Shown here: piece by piece, positions 1-8,688 of the stretch | How positions within the stretch are numbered: position 1 is the stretch's first letter | Layout: each line of letters starts with the position of its first letter | Source: BD2-11 sp965221785 | GTDB taxonomy: Bacteria > Gemmatimonadota > Gemmatimonadetes > Longimicrobiales > Gaopeijiaceae | DNA length: 64,000 bases | Direction: 5' to 3' | Assembly (NCBI GenBank): GCA_965221785.1 | Contig: CBDCSR010000003.1 | Span: 62,001 to 126,000 of the forward strand | Program-made: the position numbers and the translations under genes | Notes under the pieces: generated by a model | What the model saw: only the letters and a program-made list of their open reading frames with translations | Database searches by the model: none | Told to the model about the DNA's origin: nothing

Positions 1-1
1 C

Positions 2-85
2 ATCGGCTTCGACCTGGCGCGCTGCATCTTCATCGACCAGGAGCCGGCCGGACCGCCCGCCGACGAGTCCGCGCGGGCCCTCTGA
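2..85 (+). CDS. C-terminal end of an unidentified protein
   Basis: An open frame enters from the left edge and stops at TGA 83-85, giving 27 residues that begin IGFDLARCIFIDQ and end in an acidic, Ala/Pro-rich tail. The family cannot be recognised from so little sequence. It points toward the convergent alcohol dehydrogenase, whose stop lies 12 bases further on. No hairpin separates the two genes. Confidence 0.5.
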   Translation: MGFDLARCIFIDQEPAGPPADESARAL

Positions 86-97
86 CATCCGAGGCTG

Positions 98-1189
98 TCA
101 GGGCACCACAAGCGCCTTCGTGACCCGCAGCGCGGCCACATCCTCGAGCGCCTGCTGCGTGCTCCCGAGCGGATAGCGCGCCCCGATCACTTCGGCGAAG
201 GGCAGGCGTTCGCGGTGTCGGGAGAGCAGCCGCAGGGCCCGTACCAGATGATGGAAGTCGGTCCCCCACTGGCCCCGCACGTCCACGTGCCTGCGGTTGA
301 TGTCGGTGTGGGGATTGATGTCGACGCGCCCGGCATCGGTGTAGTGCCCGGCCACGACATAGCGGCCTCCGTCGCGGACGAGCGCGAACCCCTCGGGGAT
401 GGCGGCCGGGTTGCCGCTGGCCTCGATGACGAGGTCGGCCCCCCGCCCTCCGGTGCGGGCCATGACCGCGTCGAGGCGCTCTTCGGCTGTGGTGCCCGCC
501 AACGAGAGCGTGACTTCCGCTCCCATGCGCGCCCCGAGCGCCAGGCGGGCATCCGGGTCGCCGATGAGCACGACCTCGGCCGCGCCGGAGAGACCGGCGA
601 AGGCGGCGGCGGCCAATCCCACCGGACCGGCCCCCTGCACCACCACCACGTCGCCCATGCGCGCTTCGGCGCGATCCACCGCCGCGAAGCCGGTGAAGAG
701 CCCGCATCCACCGCCGATCACGTCGTCCGCATCCAGGTTGCCGGGGAGCTTGAGGATGCGCACACCCGGCTTCAGGTAGATGCGCTCCGCCCAGCCCCCC
801 AGCAGTCCGTCCGCCAGGGCGTAGGTGATGCCGTACACCTTGCGCGTCGGGCACCGGTTGGGCTGGTGCGCCACCAGGCAGTGGTAGCAGCTGTAGCAGG
901 TCTCGTGCACGTCGAGGAAGGTCACGACATCGCCGGGCGCCAGCGGCCGACCCGTCGCGTCGCGCTTCACCCCGCGCATCTCCGCCACCCTGCCCACGCT
1001 CACGTGGCCGGGAATGATCGGATAGGGCACCCCGGCCAGCCGTCCGTGCCACAGGTGCACGTCGGTGCCGCACACCTCGCTGGCGATGGTTTCCAGCAGG
1101 ACGGCGCCGGGCTCCATCTCCGGGTCGGGAAGCGTCCGGACCACCATCGGCTCATGGGGCCCGGTCATGACGGCGGCGTGAACGGGCAT
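98..1189 (-). CDS. Zinc-dependent alcohol dehydrogenase (MDR superfamily)
   Basis: A 363-residue medium-chain dehydrogenase/reductase, expected to be a cytosolic NAD(P)-dependent alcohol or polyol oxidoreductase. The GroES-like N-terminal half carries catalytic-zinc residues Cys40 (in VCGTD) and His62 (in GHVSVGR, where the usual Glu after His is Val). The structural-zinc cluster is Cys98, Cys101, Cys104 and Cys113. The Rossmann nucleotide motif GAGPVG is at 186-191. Length matches the family. The ATG start has GAGGAG just upstream. The gene is monocistronic: a convergent gene end lies on one side and the divergent AbiE pair on the other. The substrate cannot be read from the sequence. Confidence 0.9.
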   Translation of the reverse strand: MPVHAAVMTGPHEPMVVRTLPDPEMEPGAVLLETIASEVCGTDVHLWHGRLAGVPYPIIPGHVSVGRVAEMRGVKRDATGRPLAPGDVVTFLDVHETCYSCYHCLVAHQPNRCPTRKVYGITYALADGLLGGWAERIYLKPGVRILKLPGNLDADDVIGGGCGLFTGFAAVDRAEARMGDVVVVQGAGPVGLAAAAFAGLSGAAEVVLIGDPDARLALGARMGAEVTLSLAGTTAEERLDAVMARTGGRGADLVIEASGNPAAIPEGFALVRDGGRYVVAGHYTDAGRVDINPHTDINRRHVDVRGQWGTDFHHLVRALRLLSRHRERLPFAEVIGARYPLGSTQQALEDVAALRVTKALVVP

Positions 1190-1258
1190 GGTCAGGTCAC
1201 TCCTCGAGGCTCGGGTTGTTGCAACGGGTTACGGCGGTGAACATCGCTTCGCGCATAC

Positions 1259-1283
1259 TCATCCATACCATATCATCCATACC
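1259..1283. repeat. Short direct repeat in the ADH/abiE intergenic region
   Basis: The 11-base word TCATCCATACC occurs at 1259-1269 and again at 1273-1283, in an AT-richer stretch of the 220-base divergent intergenic region. It lies about 70 bases upstream of the dehydrogenase start and could be part of that gene's promoter or operator. No regulator is identifiable. Confidence 0.3.
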
Positions 1284-1376
1284 CAACGTAGTTGGTGCGC
1301 GTGCCCGTCCATATGGTGCGGCGTGATGGCAGCGCGGAGCGCGTTGGGCCGGTGGTCAACCGCACCTGAATCATTG

Positions 1377-1408
1377 CGATAACTTGCCTTTTCAAGCAAT
1401 GTTTATCG
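1377..1408. promoter_or_regulatory. Inverted repeat, likely AbiEi autoregulatory operator
   Basis: CGATAA (1377-1382) pairs exactly with TTATCG (1403-1408). Inside them, TTGC (1385-1387 region) and GCAA (1396-1399) form a second, slightly offset pair. The element ends one base before the antitoxin ATG at 1410, so a bound protein would block initiation. Type IV AbiEi antitoxins are known to repress their own operon by binding inverted repeats upstream, which fits this position. The assignment is inference from position and symmetry. Confidence 0.5.
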
Positions 1409-1409
1409 T

Positions 1410-2048
1410 ATGAAATTCCCCGAACTCCTCGAAATCGTTGAGGACGAGCCCGTCTTCGAGACGGGATTCCTGATGGCCGGGCGCTCGCCGGAACCGGGAC
1501 TTCCAGCGCAGCTCAGCCGTTGGCACCGCTCCGGGAAGCTCTACCGGCTAAGGAGGGGCCTGTATTCGCTGGCACCCCCCTACCGGAAGCTGATCCCCCA
1601 TCCCTTCCTCGTCGCGAACCGACTCGTTCCGGGAAGCTACGTGACCGGTCTGTCCGCGCTCGCGTTCGCGCACGCCATTCCGGAGTTCGTACCGGAAGTC
1701 ACCAGTTGCGGTCCGGGGCGCCAGCATGTCAGGACGACACCGTTGGGCCGCTACTCGTTCAGGTATCTGAAGGGAGACATGCAATGCGGTTACCGGCTGG
1801 TGAACCTCGGGCGGGGGCAGAGCGCCTTCGTGGCATCTCCGGAAAAGGCCTTTCTGGACCTGGTTCACCTGCAACCTGGCGGCGATGATCCCCCGTGGAT
1901 CGGTGAGCTCCGCCTGAATGTCGAGAATCTGTCACCCGACGTGATGCGAGACCTGGCCTCGTCCCTCGGCCGGCCGAAGCTGATTCGAGCCGCGGCCTGC
2001 GTGCGGACGCTCTCGAACGATCCCCAGCTGGCCTTCGAGGAGCTATGA
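1410..2048 (+). CDS. abiEi: Type IV toxin-antitoxin system AbiEi family antitoxin
   Basis: A 212-residue protein with an N-terminal winged-helix segment (LSRWHRSGKLYRLRRGLYSL, about 35-54), as in AbiEi-type antitoxins, followed by the AbiEi C-terminal domain (YVTGLSAL near 79, SPEKAFLDLVHL near 143). In this family the antitoxin represses the operon and counteracts the nucleotidyltransferase toxin without stable complex formation. The start ATG lies immediately after a palindrome. The stop overlaps the next start as ATGA, so translation is probably coupled to the toxin gene. The closest families also include simple transcriptional regulators, but the partner gene settles the call. Confidence 0.85.
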   Translation: MKFPELLEIVEDEPVFETGFLMAGRSPEPGLPAQLSRWHRSGKLYRLRRGLYSLAPPYRKLIPHPFLVANRLVPGSYVTGLSALAFAHAIPEFVPEVTSCGPGRQHVRTTPLGRYSFRYLKGDMQCGYRLVNLGRGQSAFVASPEKAFLDLVHLQPGGDDPPWIGELRLNVENLSPDVMRDLASSLGRPKLIRAAACVRTLSNDPQLAFEEL

Positions 2049-2845
2049 AGGACCACGCGCGGACGCTGGTTCGGGACATGGACCCCCTGCAAGGTCGGAA
2101 CGTGCTGCGGGAGTATCTCCAGGCGCGCGTTCTGGAGGGACTTCAGCGCGCGGGAGCGATGGGCGTGCTGGCGTTCCAGGGGGGCACCGCTCTTCGCTTC
2201 CTTTACGATCTGCCCCGGTACTCGGAGGATCTCGATTTCGCCCTGGAGGGCGCCCGCGATGCTTACGACCTGCGCAAGTGGATCGAGGCGATGAGTCGCC
2301 AGTTCCGACGCGAGCAATACGCCCTGAGGACTTCGCTCCGCGACCGGGGGAGCGTCCACTCGGCCTGGTTGCGGTTTTCCGGCATCCTGTACGAGACCGG
2401 ACTGTCTCCGCACCGCGACGAGGTTCTGGCCGTCAAGGTGGACGTGGACACCCGACCCCCGGAGGGAGCGGTGACCGCAACCCGGCTGGTTCGCAGGCAT
2501 GTGCCCCTGCGACTCCATCACCACGACCGCGCGTCGCTGTTTGCCGGCAAGCTGCACGCACTGCTCCGCCGACCGTGGACGAAGGGCCGGGACGTCTACG
2601 ACCTCGTCTGGTACCTGAGCGATCCCACCTGGCCGGCGCCCAACCTCCGACTGCTGAATTCAGCGCTTGCGCAGAGTGACGCCGGGACCATCCCTCTTAC
2701 CCGGGACGGTTGGCGGAGGGCGGTGCTTCAACAGCTCGCCGCGATCTCCTGGAGCGGTGTCTCCGCGGACGTGCGGCCGTTTCTGGAACGCGAGCAGAAG
2801 ATGGCGAGCCGGGAGGATGTGATGGCGCTGCTCCGGGCGACGTAG
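2045..2845 (+). CDS. abiEii: AbiEii/AbiGii-type nucleotidyltransferase toxin
   Basis: A 266-residue DNA polymerase beta-like nucleotidyltransferase. The hallmark motif GGTALR (46-51) is followed by YSEDLDF (59-65), giving catalytic acidic residues D62 and D64. A third acidic strand (VKVDVD, about 128-133) and the C-terminal GRDVYDLVWYL motif (about 180-190) complete the family signature. Characterised AbiEii/MenA-type toxins transfer nucleotides, for example to tRNA acceptor ends, and cause growth arrest or phage abortive infection. All active-site motifs are intact, so the toxin looks functional. The start overlaps the antitoxin stop by four bases. The 3' end overlaps a convergent gene by 149 bases. 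Confidence 0.9.
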   Translation: MKDHARTLVRDMDPLQGRNVLREYLQARVLEGLQRAGAMGVLAFQGGTALRFLYDLPRYSEDLDFALEGARDAYDLRKWIEAMSRQFRREQYALRTSLRDRGSVHSAWLRFSGILYETGLSPHRDEVLAVKVDVDTRPPEGAVTATRLVRRHVPLRLHHHDRASLFAGKLHALLRRPWTKGRDVYDLVWYLSDPTWPAPNLRLLNSALAQSDAGTIPLTRDGWRRAVLQQLAAISWSGVSADVRPFLEREQKMASREDVMALLRAT

Positions 2846-3779
2846 CCGCCCCACTCACCCCCCCGGCCGGTTCACCGAATTCGTCCATCGTCCGACTCAA
2901 ACGCTCGACGGTGGCGAATTGCGCTTCGGAGGACTCGTTGATCCGGTCGGCCAGGAACTCGATGTCGTCCAGCGGCGCCTCGCCCGCGAGCGACTTCAGC
3001 TGGAGGCGTTCGAAGGTACCCAGCACCTCCCCGACCTGCTGCGCCTCGCGCACGAAGCTTGCGCCGATCCCCGCCAGCGCCGTCTCGGCGCCGGTGATCA
3101 CCATGTCGGCGGCTCCCGACAGCCGGTCGAGCCGACGGGTCTCCTCGATGTCGCGGTTGCAGCGGTCCATGACCGCGATTCTGGCCTCGCAGTCGTTATA
3201 GAACCTGCGAAGGACGTCGGCCCGTCCGTCGAGCTTTCCGAGGGCTGAACGGAGCTTGACATGCAGTCCGGTCGCCTTCTCCAACTGGCCGGCGAACGTC
3301 CGATTGTCGGGATCCTGGCTCAGACGGGCCCGCCAGTAGGCCATTGAACGGTGGGCGTCGTCCACGGCCCCGGCGAGCTCAGCGCGAGCGGCGCCCCATT
3401 CGGATCCGCTCCCCAGGGTGCGCGCCCTGTGTCTCTCGACCTGCCCGCGGAATTCGTCCACAGCGAATCGGTACACGTCCAGGACCACGCTCGACTCGCC
3501 GGCCCGGAAAGCCCTGAGACGGCGGGACGCCCGCAGGTGCGACGGGATGAAACGCAGGAGCATCAGCGTTATCCCGGCCGTCCAGAACCCCGCGGCGCCG
3601 GATCCCAGCAGCAATCCCCATACCAGCCACAAGCCTGCGAACTGGAGCACGGGCAAGGCGCAGCCGTAGAATTCCTGGAGGTCCTGATCGGTGCCCTTCC
3701 GCTTTCGCGCGGCTTCCCGCCTCTTCGCCTCTTCCGACTTGAAGCAACGCCGGGCAACGGCCTCCAGCGGTTCGCTCAC
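2697..3779 (-). CDS. Two-TM hairpin protein with coiled-coil domain, function unknown
   Basis: I do not recognise a family for this 360-residue protein. The N-terminus is basic and charged (about 1-35). Two adjacent hydrophobic segments follow at about 41-60 and 62-78, then a long charged helical, probably coiled-coil region (about 90-300). The tail of roughly 60 residues is low complexity and rich in Pro, Ser and Arg (RRHRSRRSRR). The GTG start lies 3 bases after the stop of the upstream S9 peptidase, so the two are probably cotranscribed. The last 149 bases are antisense to the AbiEii toxin gene. The low-complexity tail matches that overlap, and may be an extension gained by read-through after loss of an earlier stop. 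Confidence 0.65.
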   Translation of the reverse strand: MSEPLEAVARRCFKSEEAKRREAARKRKGTDQDLQEFYGCALPVLQFAGLWLVWGLLLGSGAAGFWTAGITLMLLRFIPSHLRASRRLRAFRAGESSVVLDVYRFAVDEFRGQVERHRARTLGSGSEWGAARAELAGAVDDAHRSMAYWRARLSQDPDNRTFAGQLEKATGLHVKLRSALGKLDGRADVLRRFYNDCEARIAVMDRCNRDIEETRRLDRLSGAADMVITGAETALAGIGASFVREAQQVGEVLGTFERLQLKSLAGEAPLDDIEFLADRINESSEAQFATVERLSRTMDEFGEPAGGVSGAATSPGAAPSHPPGSPSSARVPETAARPRRHRSRRSRRAVEAPPSANRPG

Positions 3780-3782
3780 CCC

Positions 3783-6278
3783 CTACCGGTCCATCACCGG
3801 CGTCCCCGCGTTCTTCACGTACCTGTCCATCCACTCCACCATCTCGGCCAGCGCGTGCATCACCGATTCGCGTCCCCGGTAGCCGTGGCTCTCGTGGGGA
3901 AGCATCACCAGGCGGGCCGTGCCCCCGTTGCCCTTCATCGCGTGGAACATGCGCCGGGACTGCACCGGGAAGGTCCCCGAGTTGTTGTCGGCCTCCCCGT
4001 GGATGAGGATCATCGGTTCGTTGATGTCATCGGCGTGCATGAACGGCGACATCGCGAAGTAGACGTCGCCCGCCTCCCAGAAGGTGCGGCGCTCATTCTG
4101 GAAGCCGAAGGGCGTGAGGGTGCGGTTGTAGGCGCCGCTGCGCGCGATGCCGGCCTGGAACAGATCGGAGTGCGCGAGCAGGTTGGCGGTCATGAAGGCG
4201 CCGTAGCTGTGACCGCCGACGCCGACCCGGCTCCGGTCGGTGACGCCCATCTCGACCACCTTGTCGACGGCCGCCGCGGCAGAGCTCACCAGTTGGTCCA
4301 CGTAGGTGTCGTTGGGGGTCTCCTCCCCGATGATCGGCATGGTGGGTCCGTCGAAGACGGCGTACCCCTGGGTGAGGAAGAAGAGGTGCGAGGCGCCTCC
4401 CACGCGCGTGAAGCGGCTGGGCGAGCCGCGCACCTGGCCGGCCACGTCGGGGTTCGAGTACTCGCGCGGGTAGGCCCACACGATGGTGGGCAGCCGCGTT
4501 CCCTCCTCGTGGTCCGCGGGCAGGTAGAGCGTCCCGGAGAGCTGCACCCCGTCCTCCCGCTCGTAGGTGACGAACTGTCGCGTCACGCCGGAGAGCTGGG
4601 GATGGGGGTTTTCGAACCGGGTCAGCTGCCTGCGGTCCTCGGAGCGGGTGTCGCGCACGAAATAGTTGGGCGGCTCGACGGGGGTCTCGTACTGGGTAAG
4701 GATGCGGCGGCCATCGTCGTCGAGCATGGCGACCACGGACTCGTAGCTGCCGGGGGCGGCCTGGAAGAGGCGTTCGCTCTCCCCGGTGGCGAGATTCACA
4801 CGGTCGAGGAAGGGATGGTCGCCGGCATCCGAGGCGCCCGCGCCCGTCAGGAAGATCCAGTCGCCGTCCTGTACGATGAGCGACTCGCCGTTCTCCGCGC
4901 GCCGCGTCACCGGGCTCCCTGGGTCGCCGTAGCGGTCCTGCGAGTTGCGTTCCCAGATCAGCCGGGGCTCGGCGCCGCCGTCCAGGTCGATCTGCCAGGT
5001 GCGGACCATATTGGACCGGCGCCAGGTCTCGGTAAGCAGCGCGAGACCGTCCTCGCCGCGCGCGAGTCCCGCGTAGCGGAGGGCCGTCCGCGCCACTTCC
5101 GCGGCATCGCCGTCGAACGGCGCAGCCAGCCGCATCACCTGGTCGCGGTGCTCCGCCTCCCTCCAGGGATCGCCCCCGTCCAGCGCCTCGACCCACATGA
5201 GGGTGTGGTCCTCCCCGGGCATCCAGCGGTGTCCGCGCGGACCCTCCTCCACACCTCCGATCGGGGCTCCGTCCGCGAGGGGGAGGGCCGCGACTTCGGC
5301 CACCACCCCGCCGTCCCGGCTCCAGATCTCCAGCTCCTTCGGGAAGCGCGAAGCCGGCACCAGGTAGGAGAAGGGGCGCACGGTCCTCTCCGCGAGGATG
5401 TACGCGCCGCTGGGCGAACGACTGAGATCCCAGATGCCGGGTTCCGCCAGCGTGCGCACGGTCCCGTCGTCCGCATCGACCAGGGCGGGCTGGGAGGTGG
5501 CGAAGTACTCGTACAGCGCCTCGCCGTGGGAGTCTTCGATGAGATCCTGGTACGTGCGCACCGGGGCGGTCCTTCCTTCGGCCTCCTGGATGACCGGGCC
5601 GCCGGGGACAGAGGGCGCCATGGGAGAGGGGCCGCGGCTCGAGGGCACCAGAGTGCAAAGCAACTCGTCCCCGCCGGGCATCCAGTCGCAGGGTTCTCCG
5701 CCCACGCCGTTCAGCCGCTCCCCGGTGAGCCTGCGCACGCTCGCCTCCGAGACGCTCCCCATCCAGAGTTCGATCCCGTCGCCAACGGTGCGCGTGATCG
5801 CGAACCGGTCACCCCCGGGAGCGAAGCGCGGCACGCCCCAGCCACCCTCCGGTGCGTCGACAGGTCGCTGCGAACCGTCGGAGACGTTCATCACGGAGAG
5901 GGTCGTGGTCAGTCCCGGGTCGCGTCCCGTCGAAGGTCCGAAGACGCCGGTGGTCGCCGGATTGATGCGGCGGCCGCCCAGACGAAGCATGGGCTGCGCC
6001 ATGTCCTCGATGGAGGGCATGCTGCGACGCCCCGTGAGGACGATCCACTCCCCGTCCGGGCTGACGTTCACGAACGGGGGAGGGGGCGCGTCGAGGATGC
6101 GCACGATCTCCTCCGGAGGCATGCGATATCCCTCCTGGGCGGAGATCTCGTGCGCGGCCGAGCCCAGGAACGCGGCGGCGCAGGCGGCCACGAGCGTGGC
6201 CGGCAAGAGTCTCCGTCCTCTTCCGTGGAATCGCCGGGCGTTGAACATGGGGCGGGAGGGTGTGGTGGTCGGGGCCAT
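3783..6278 (-). CDS. Secreted S9 family serine peptidase (glutamyl peptidase/DPP-like)
   Basis: An 831-residue secreted prolyl-oligopeptidase-family peptidase. A basic segment and hydrophobic stretch (about 20-45, ending in SAQ) form the signal peptide. A beta-propeller region occupies about 60-560. The alpha/beta-hydrolase domain follows with nucleophile Ser691 in GGHSYGAF, Asp764 in HGEADNN and His798 in ESHGYRG. The large insert-rich N-terminal part and the hydrolase domain resemble S9D glutamyl endopeptidases. I chose ATG 6276-6278 because GGAGAG lies about 8 bases upstream; the open frame extends 43 codons further without a signal-like start. The gene is divergent from another S9 peptidase and probably cotranscribed with the downstream membrane protein. 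Confidence 0.9.
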   Translation of the reverse strand: MAPTTTPSRPMFNARRFHGRGRRLLPATLVAACAAAFLGSAAHEISAQEGYRMPPEEIVRILDAPPPPFVNVSPDGEWIVLTGRRSMPSIEDMAQPMLRLGGRRINPATTGVFGPSTGRDPGLTTTLSVMNVSDGSQRPVDAPEGGWGVPRFAPGGDRFAITRTVGDGIELWMGSVSEASVRRLTGERLNGVGGEPCDWMPGGDELLCTLVPSSRGPSPMAPSVPGGPVIQEAEGRTAPVRTYQDLIEDSHGEALYEYFATSQPALVDADDGTVRTLAEPGIWDLSRSPSGAYILAERTVRPFSYLVPASRFPKELEIWSRDGGVVAEVAALPLADGAPIGGVEEGPRGHRWMPGEDHTLMWVEALDGGDPWREAEHRDQVMRLAAPFDGDAAEVARTALRYAGLARGEDGLALLTETWRRSNMVRTWQIDLDGGAEPRLIWERNSQDRYGDPGSPVTRRAENGESLIVQDGDWIFLTGAGASDAGDHPFLDRVNLATGESERLFQAAPGSYESVVAMLDDDGRRILTQYETPVEPPNYFVRDTRSEDRRQLTRFENPHPQLSGVTRQFVTYEREDGVQLSGTLYLPADHEEGTRLPTIVWAYPREYSNPDVAGQVRGSPSRFTRVGGASHLFFLTQGYAVFDGPTMPIIGEETPNDTYVDQLVSSAAAAVDKVVEMGVTDRSRVGVGGHSYGAFMTANLLAHSDLFQAGIARSGAYNRTLTPFGFQNERRTFWEAGDVYFAMSPFMHADDINEPMILIHGEADNNSGTFPVQSRRMFHAMKGNGGTARLVMLPHESHGYRGRESVMHALAEMVEWMDRYVKNAGTPVMDR

Positions 6279-6565
6279 GATGGTCTCTCCGGAATCACGT
6301 GGCACGCCAGACGTGCTGGCGTTCGAACCGTACAGACCCGGAATGTGGGGGCACCCGAGGCGCGGGAGCAAATGCCCCGGAGACGGCGAAGCCGCCCGAT
6401 CCCGCAACCCGCGTCCGGGACCCGTCGGCTGAGGCGCCTCGCGGCGCGTTTCCTGCCATGACTCCCGGACTCTCTGGCCCCGGAGTTTCGACTCCGGTAG
6501 CTTTCATTTCCTGTTCCCGAGTTTTCGGAGGCTCAAGAGTGCCCTTGCTTTTCCGGAGGATGAAG

Positions 6566-8587
6566 ATGGTCCGCGGAGCCCGAATGATCCCGCTGTTTCT
6601 GCTGCTCGCCCTCGCGCCCCAGGTATCCGCCCAGGAGGGAGAGGTCCTGTCGCTCGACAAGTACCTGGACTGGGAGTGGGTGGCCGATCCCCGCATCTCC
6701 CCCGACGGCAGCCGGATCGTCTACACGCGGTCCTGGGTTGACCAGCAGGACGACCGCCGGGCCTCGTCGGTGTGGGTGATGAACGCCGACGGCTCGCGTG
6801 CCCGCTTCCTGCTCGAGGGATCGAGCCCGCGCTGGTCGCCCGACGGCACCCGCATCGCCTTCCTGAGGGACGCGCAGATCTTCGTGCGCTGGATGGACGC
6901 GGAGGGCGCCACCACGCAGATCACGCGCCTGGAGGAAGGCCCGTCGGACATCGCCTGGTCGCCGGACGGCACCCACATCTCCTTCGTCATGACGGTGCCG
7001 TCGGACGAGCGCTGGGCCATCGACATGCCCTCGCCGCCCGAGGGCGCCAGCTGGACCGAAGCCCCCAAGATCGTCACCCGGCTGACCTACCGCCGTGACC
7101 GCCGGGGCTACATAGACGATGGCTTCCAGCACCTCTTCCTGGTGCCCGCGGAAGGCGGCACCCCGCGCCAGCTGACCGACGGCGACTGGAACCACTCCGC
7201 GCCCCGCTGGATGCCCGACGGCTCGGAGATCGTCTTCCAGTCGCTGCGCATCGAGGACTCCGAGGACATCGACCAGACCTGGCGCGAGTCCGAGATCTAC
7301 GCCGTCAACGTGCGCTCGCGCGCGATTCGCCAGATCACCTACCACCGCGGCCCCGACGGGAGCCCGGTCCCCTCTCCCGACGGCAGCCTGATCGCCTATC
7401 AGGCCAACGACTGGTCCGACGACACCTACGTCGAGACCGGCCTCTACGTGATGAACGCCGACGGCTCGGGCTCGCGGCGCATCGCCGGAGAGCTGGGACG
7501 CCGCCTTTCCAGCGTCACCTGGGCCCGGGACGGCAGCGGGGTGTACTTCACCGCTGCGATGACAGGCAACTCGAACCTCTGGTTCGCCCCGGTGAGTGGT
7601 GAGCCGCGCGCGGTGACGACCGGGAACCACATGCTCGCGGTCACCACGATCGACGAGCGCGGCCGCGCGGTGGGCACGCTCACGAGCTATCACGAGGCCG
7701 GCGACGTCATCTCCTTCGGGCTCGACAGCCCCGGCGAAATCCGGCAGCTCACGCGCGTCAACGACGACATCCTGGCCGACGTCAGGCTCGGTGAGGTCGA
7801 GGAGGTCTGGTACAAGTCGGTCGACGACTTCGACATCCAGGGCTGGATCATCAAGCCGCCCGGCTTCGATCCCTCACAGCGCTATCCCCTCATCCTCGCG
7901 ATCCACGGCGGACCCCACGGGATGTACAATGTGGGCTTCAACTTCGGCTGGCAGAACCACGCGGCCAACGGCTATGTGGTGCTCTACACCAACCCGCGCG
8001 GCAGCTCGGGCTACGGCAGCGCCTTCGGCAACGCGATCAAGAACGCCTATCCGGGCAAGGACTACAACGACCTGATGAACGGCGTCGACGAGGTGATCGC
8101 CCAGGGCTACGTCGACACCGACAACATGTTCGTCTACGGCTGCTCCGGGGGCGGCGTGCTGACCTCATGGGTCGTCGGCCATACCGACCGCTTCCGGGCG
8201 GCGTCCGCCAACTGTCCGGTCACCAACTGGCTGTCGTTCGTCGGCACGACCGATGGAGCCACCTGGTACAAGAACTTCGAGCACTTCCCCTGGGACGACC
8301 CCTCGGAGCACTTGCGCCGCTCCCCGCTGATGTACGTGGGCAACGTCACCACGCCCACCATGCTCATGACGGGGGAGATGGATCTGCGCACGCCGATGGC
8401 GCAGACGGAGGAGTTCTACCAGGCGCTGCGGGTCCTGAAGGTCCCCGCGGCCATGGTGCGCTTCAAGGACGAGTGGCACGGCACCTCGAGCGTCCCGTCC
8501 AACTTCCTGCGCACCCAGCTCTACCTGCGCAGCTGGTTCGAGAGGTGGATGACACCGATGCCGGTGACGGAGGACGGCGCGCGCTGA
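6566..8587 (+). CDS. Secreted S9 family prolyl oligopeptidase-like peptidase
   Basis: A 673-residue protein. The signal peptide (MVRGARMIPLFLLLALAPQV, then SAQ) is followed by a WD40/TolB-like propeller with repeated DGSRI, SPDGT and NADGS strands, then a S9 hydrolase domain. The catalytic triad is readable: Ser527 in YGCSGGG, Asp606 in GEMDLRTP and His638 in DEWHG. The nucleophile elbow GCSGGG differs from the usual GGSYGG. The product is probably a periplasmic or extracellular dipeptidyl or oligopeptidase used in peptide scavenging. The ATG at 6566 is preferred because GGAGG sits 6 bases upstream; the ATG at 6560 abuts the Shine-Dalgarno. A strong terminator follows the gene. Confidence 0.92.
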   Translation: MVRGARMIPLFLLLALAPQVSAQEGEVLSLDKYLDWEWVADPRISPDGSRIVYTRSWVDQQDDRRASSVWVMNADGSRARFLLEGSSPRWSPDGTRIAFLRDAQIFVRWMDAEGATTQITRLEEGPSDIAWSPDGTHISFVMTVPSDERWAIDMPSPPEGASWTEAPKIVTRLTYRRDRRGYIDDGFQHLFLVPAEGGTPRQLTDGDWNHSAPRWMPDGSEIVFQSLRIEDSEDIDQTWRESEIYAVNVRSRAIRQITYHRGPDGSPVPSPDGSLIAYQANDWSDDTYVETGLYVMNADGSGSRRIAGELGRRLSSVTWARDGSGVYFTAAMTGNSNLWFAPVSGEPRAVTTGNHMLAVTTIDERGRAVGTLTSYHEAGDVISFGLDSPGEIRQLTRVNDDILADVRLGEVEEVWYKSVDDFDIQGWIIKPPGFDPSQRYPLILAIHGGPHGMYNVGFNFGWQNHAANGYVVLYTNPRGSSGYGSAFGNAIKNAYPGKDYNDLMNGVDEVIAQGYVDTDNMFVYGCSGGGVLTSWVVGHTDRFRAASANCPVTNWLSFVGTTDGATWYKNFEHFPWDDPSEHLRRSPLMYVGNVTTPTMLMTGEMDLRTPMAQTEEFYQALRVLKVPAAMVRFKDEWHGTSSVPSNFLRTQLYLRSWFERWMTPMPVTEDGAR

Positions 8588-8611
8588 AGCCGATTCCGGT
8601 CAGGACAGCAA

Positions 8612-8641
8612 CGGAGCCCCGAGATGATCCTCGGGGCTCCG
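8612..8641 (+). terminator. Rho-independent terminator after the S9 peptidase
   Basis: A perfect 12-bp stem, 8612-8623 against 8630-8641 (CGGAGCCCCGAG and its complement), encloses a 6-base loop. It is followed by TCTTTGTGTT, a moderately T-rich run. It lies 24 bases after the peptidase stop. Confidence 0.85.
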
Positions 8642-8688
8642 TCTTTGTGTTGGTGTGTCAGCCCGGCCTGCTTCCGGGAAGGCGGGGA

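Noticed and set aside
1188..1382. A 64-codon plus-strand open frame between the dehydrogenase and abiEi
   Set aside because: It has no ribosome-binding site and an unlikely composition, and it occupies the promoter region of two divergent genes.
3351..6461. A 1036-codon plus-strand open frame antisense to the S9 peptidase
   Set aside because: It is a shadow of the GC-rich minus-strand gene. Its composition (His, Gly, Arg, Val) is what antisense reading of that gene gives, and it has no domain or ribosome-binding site.
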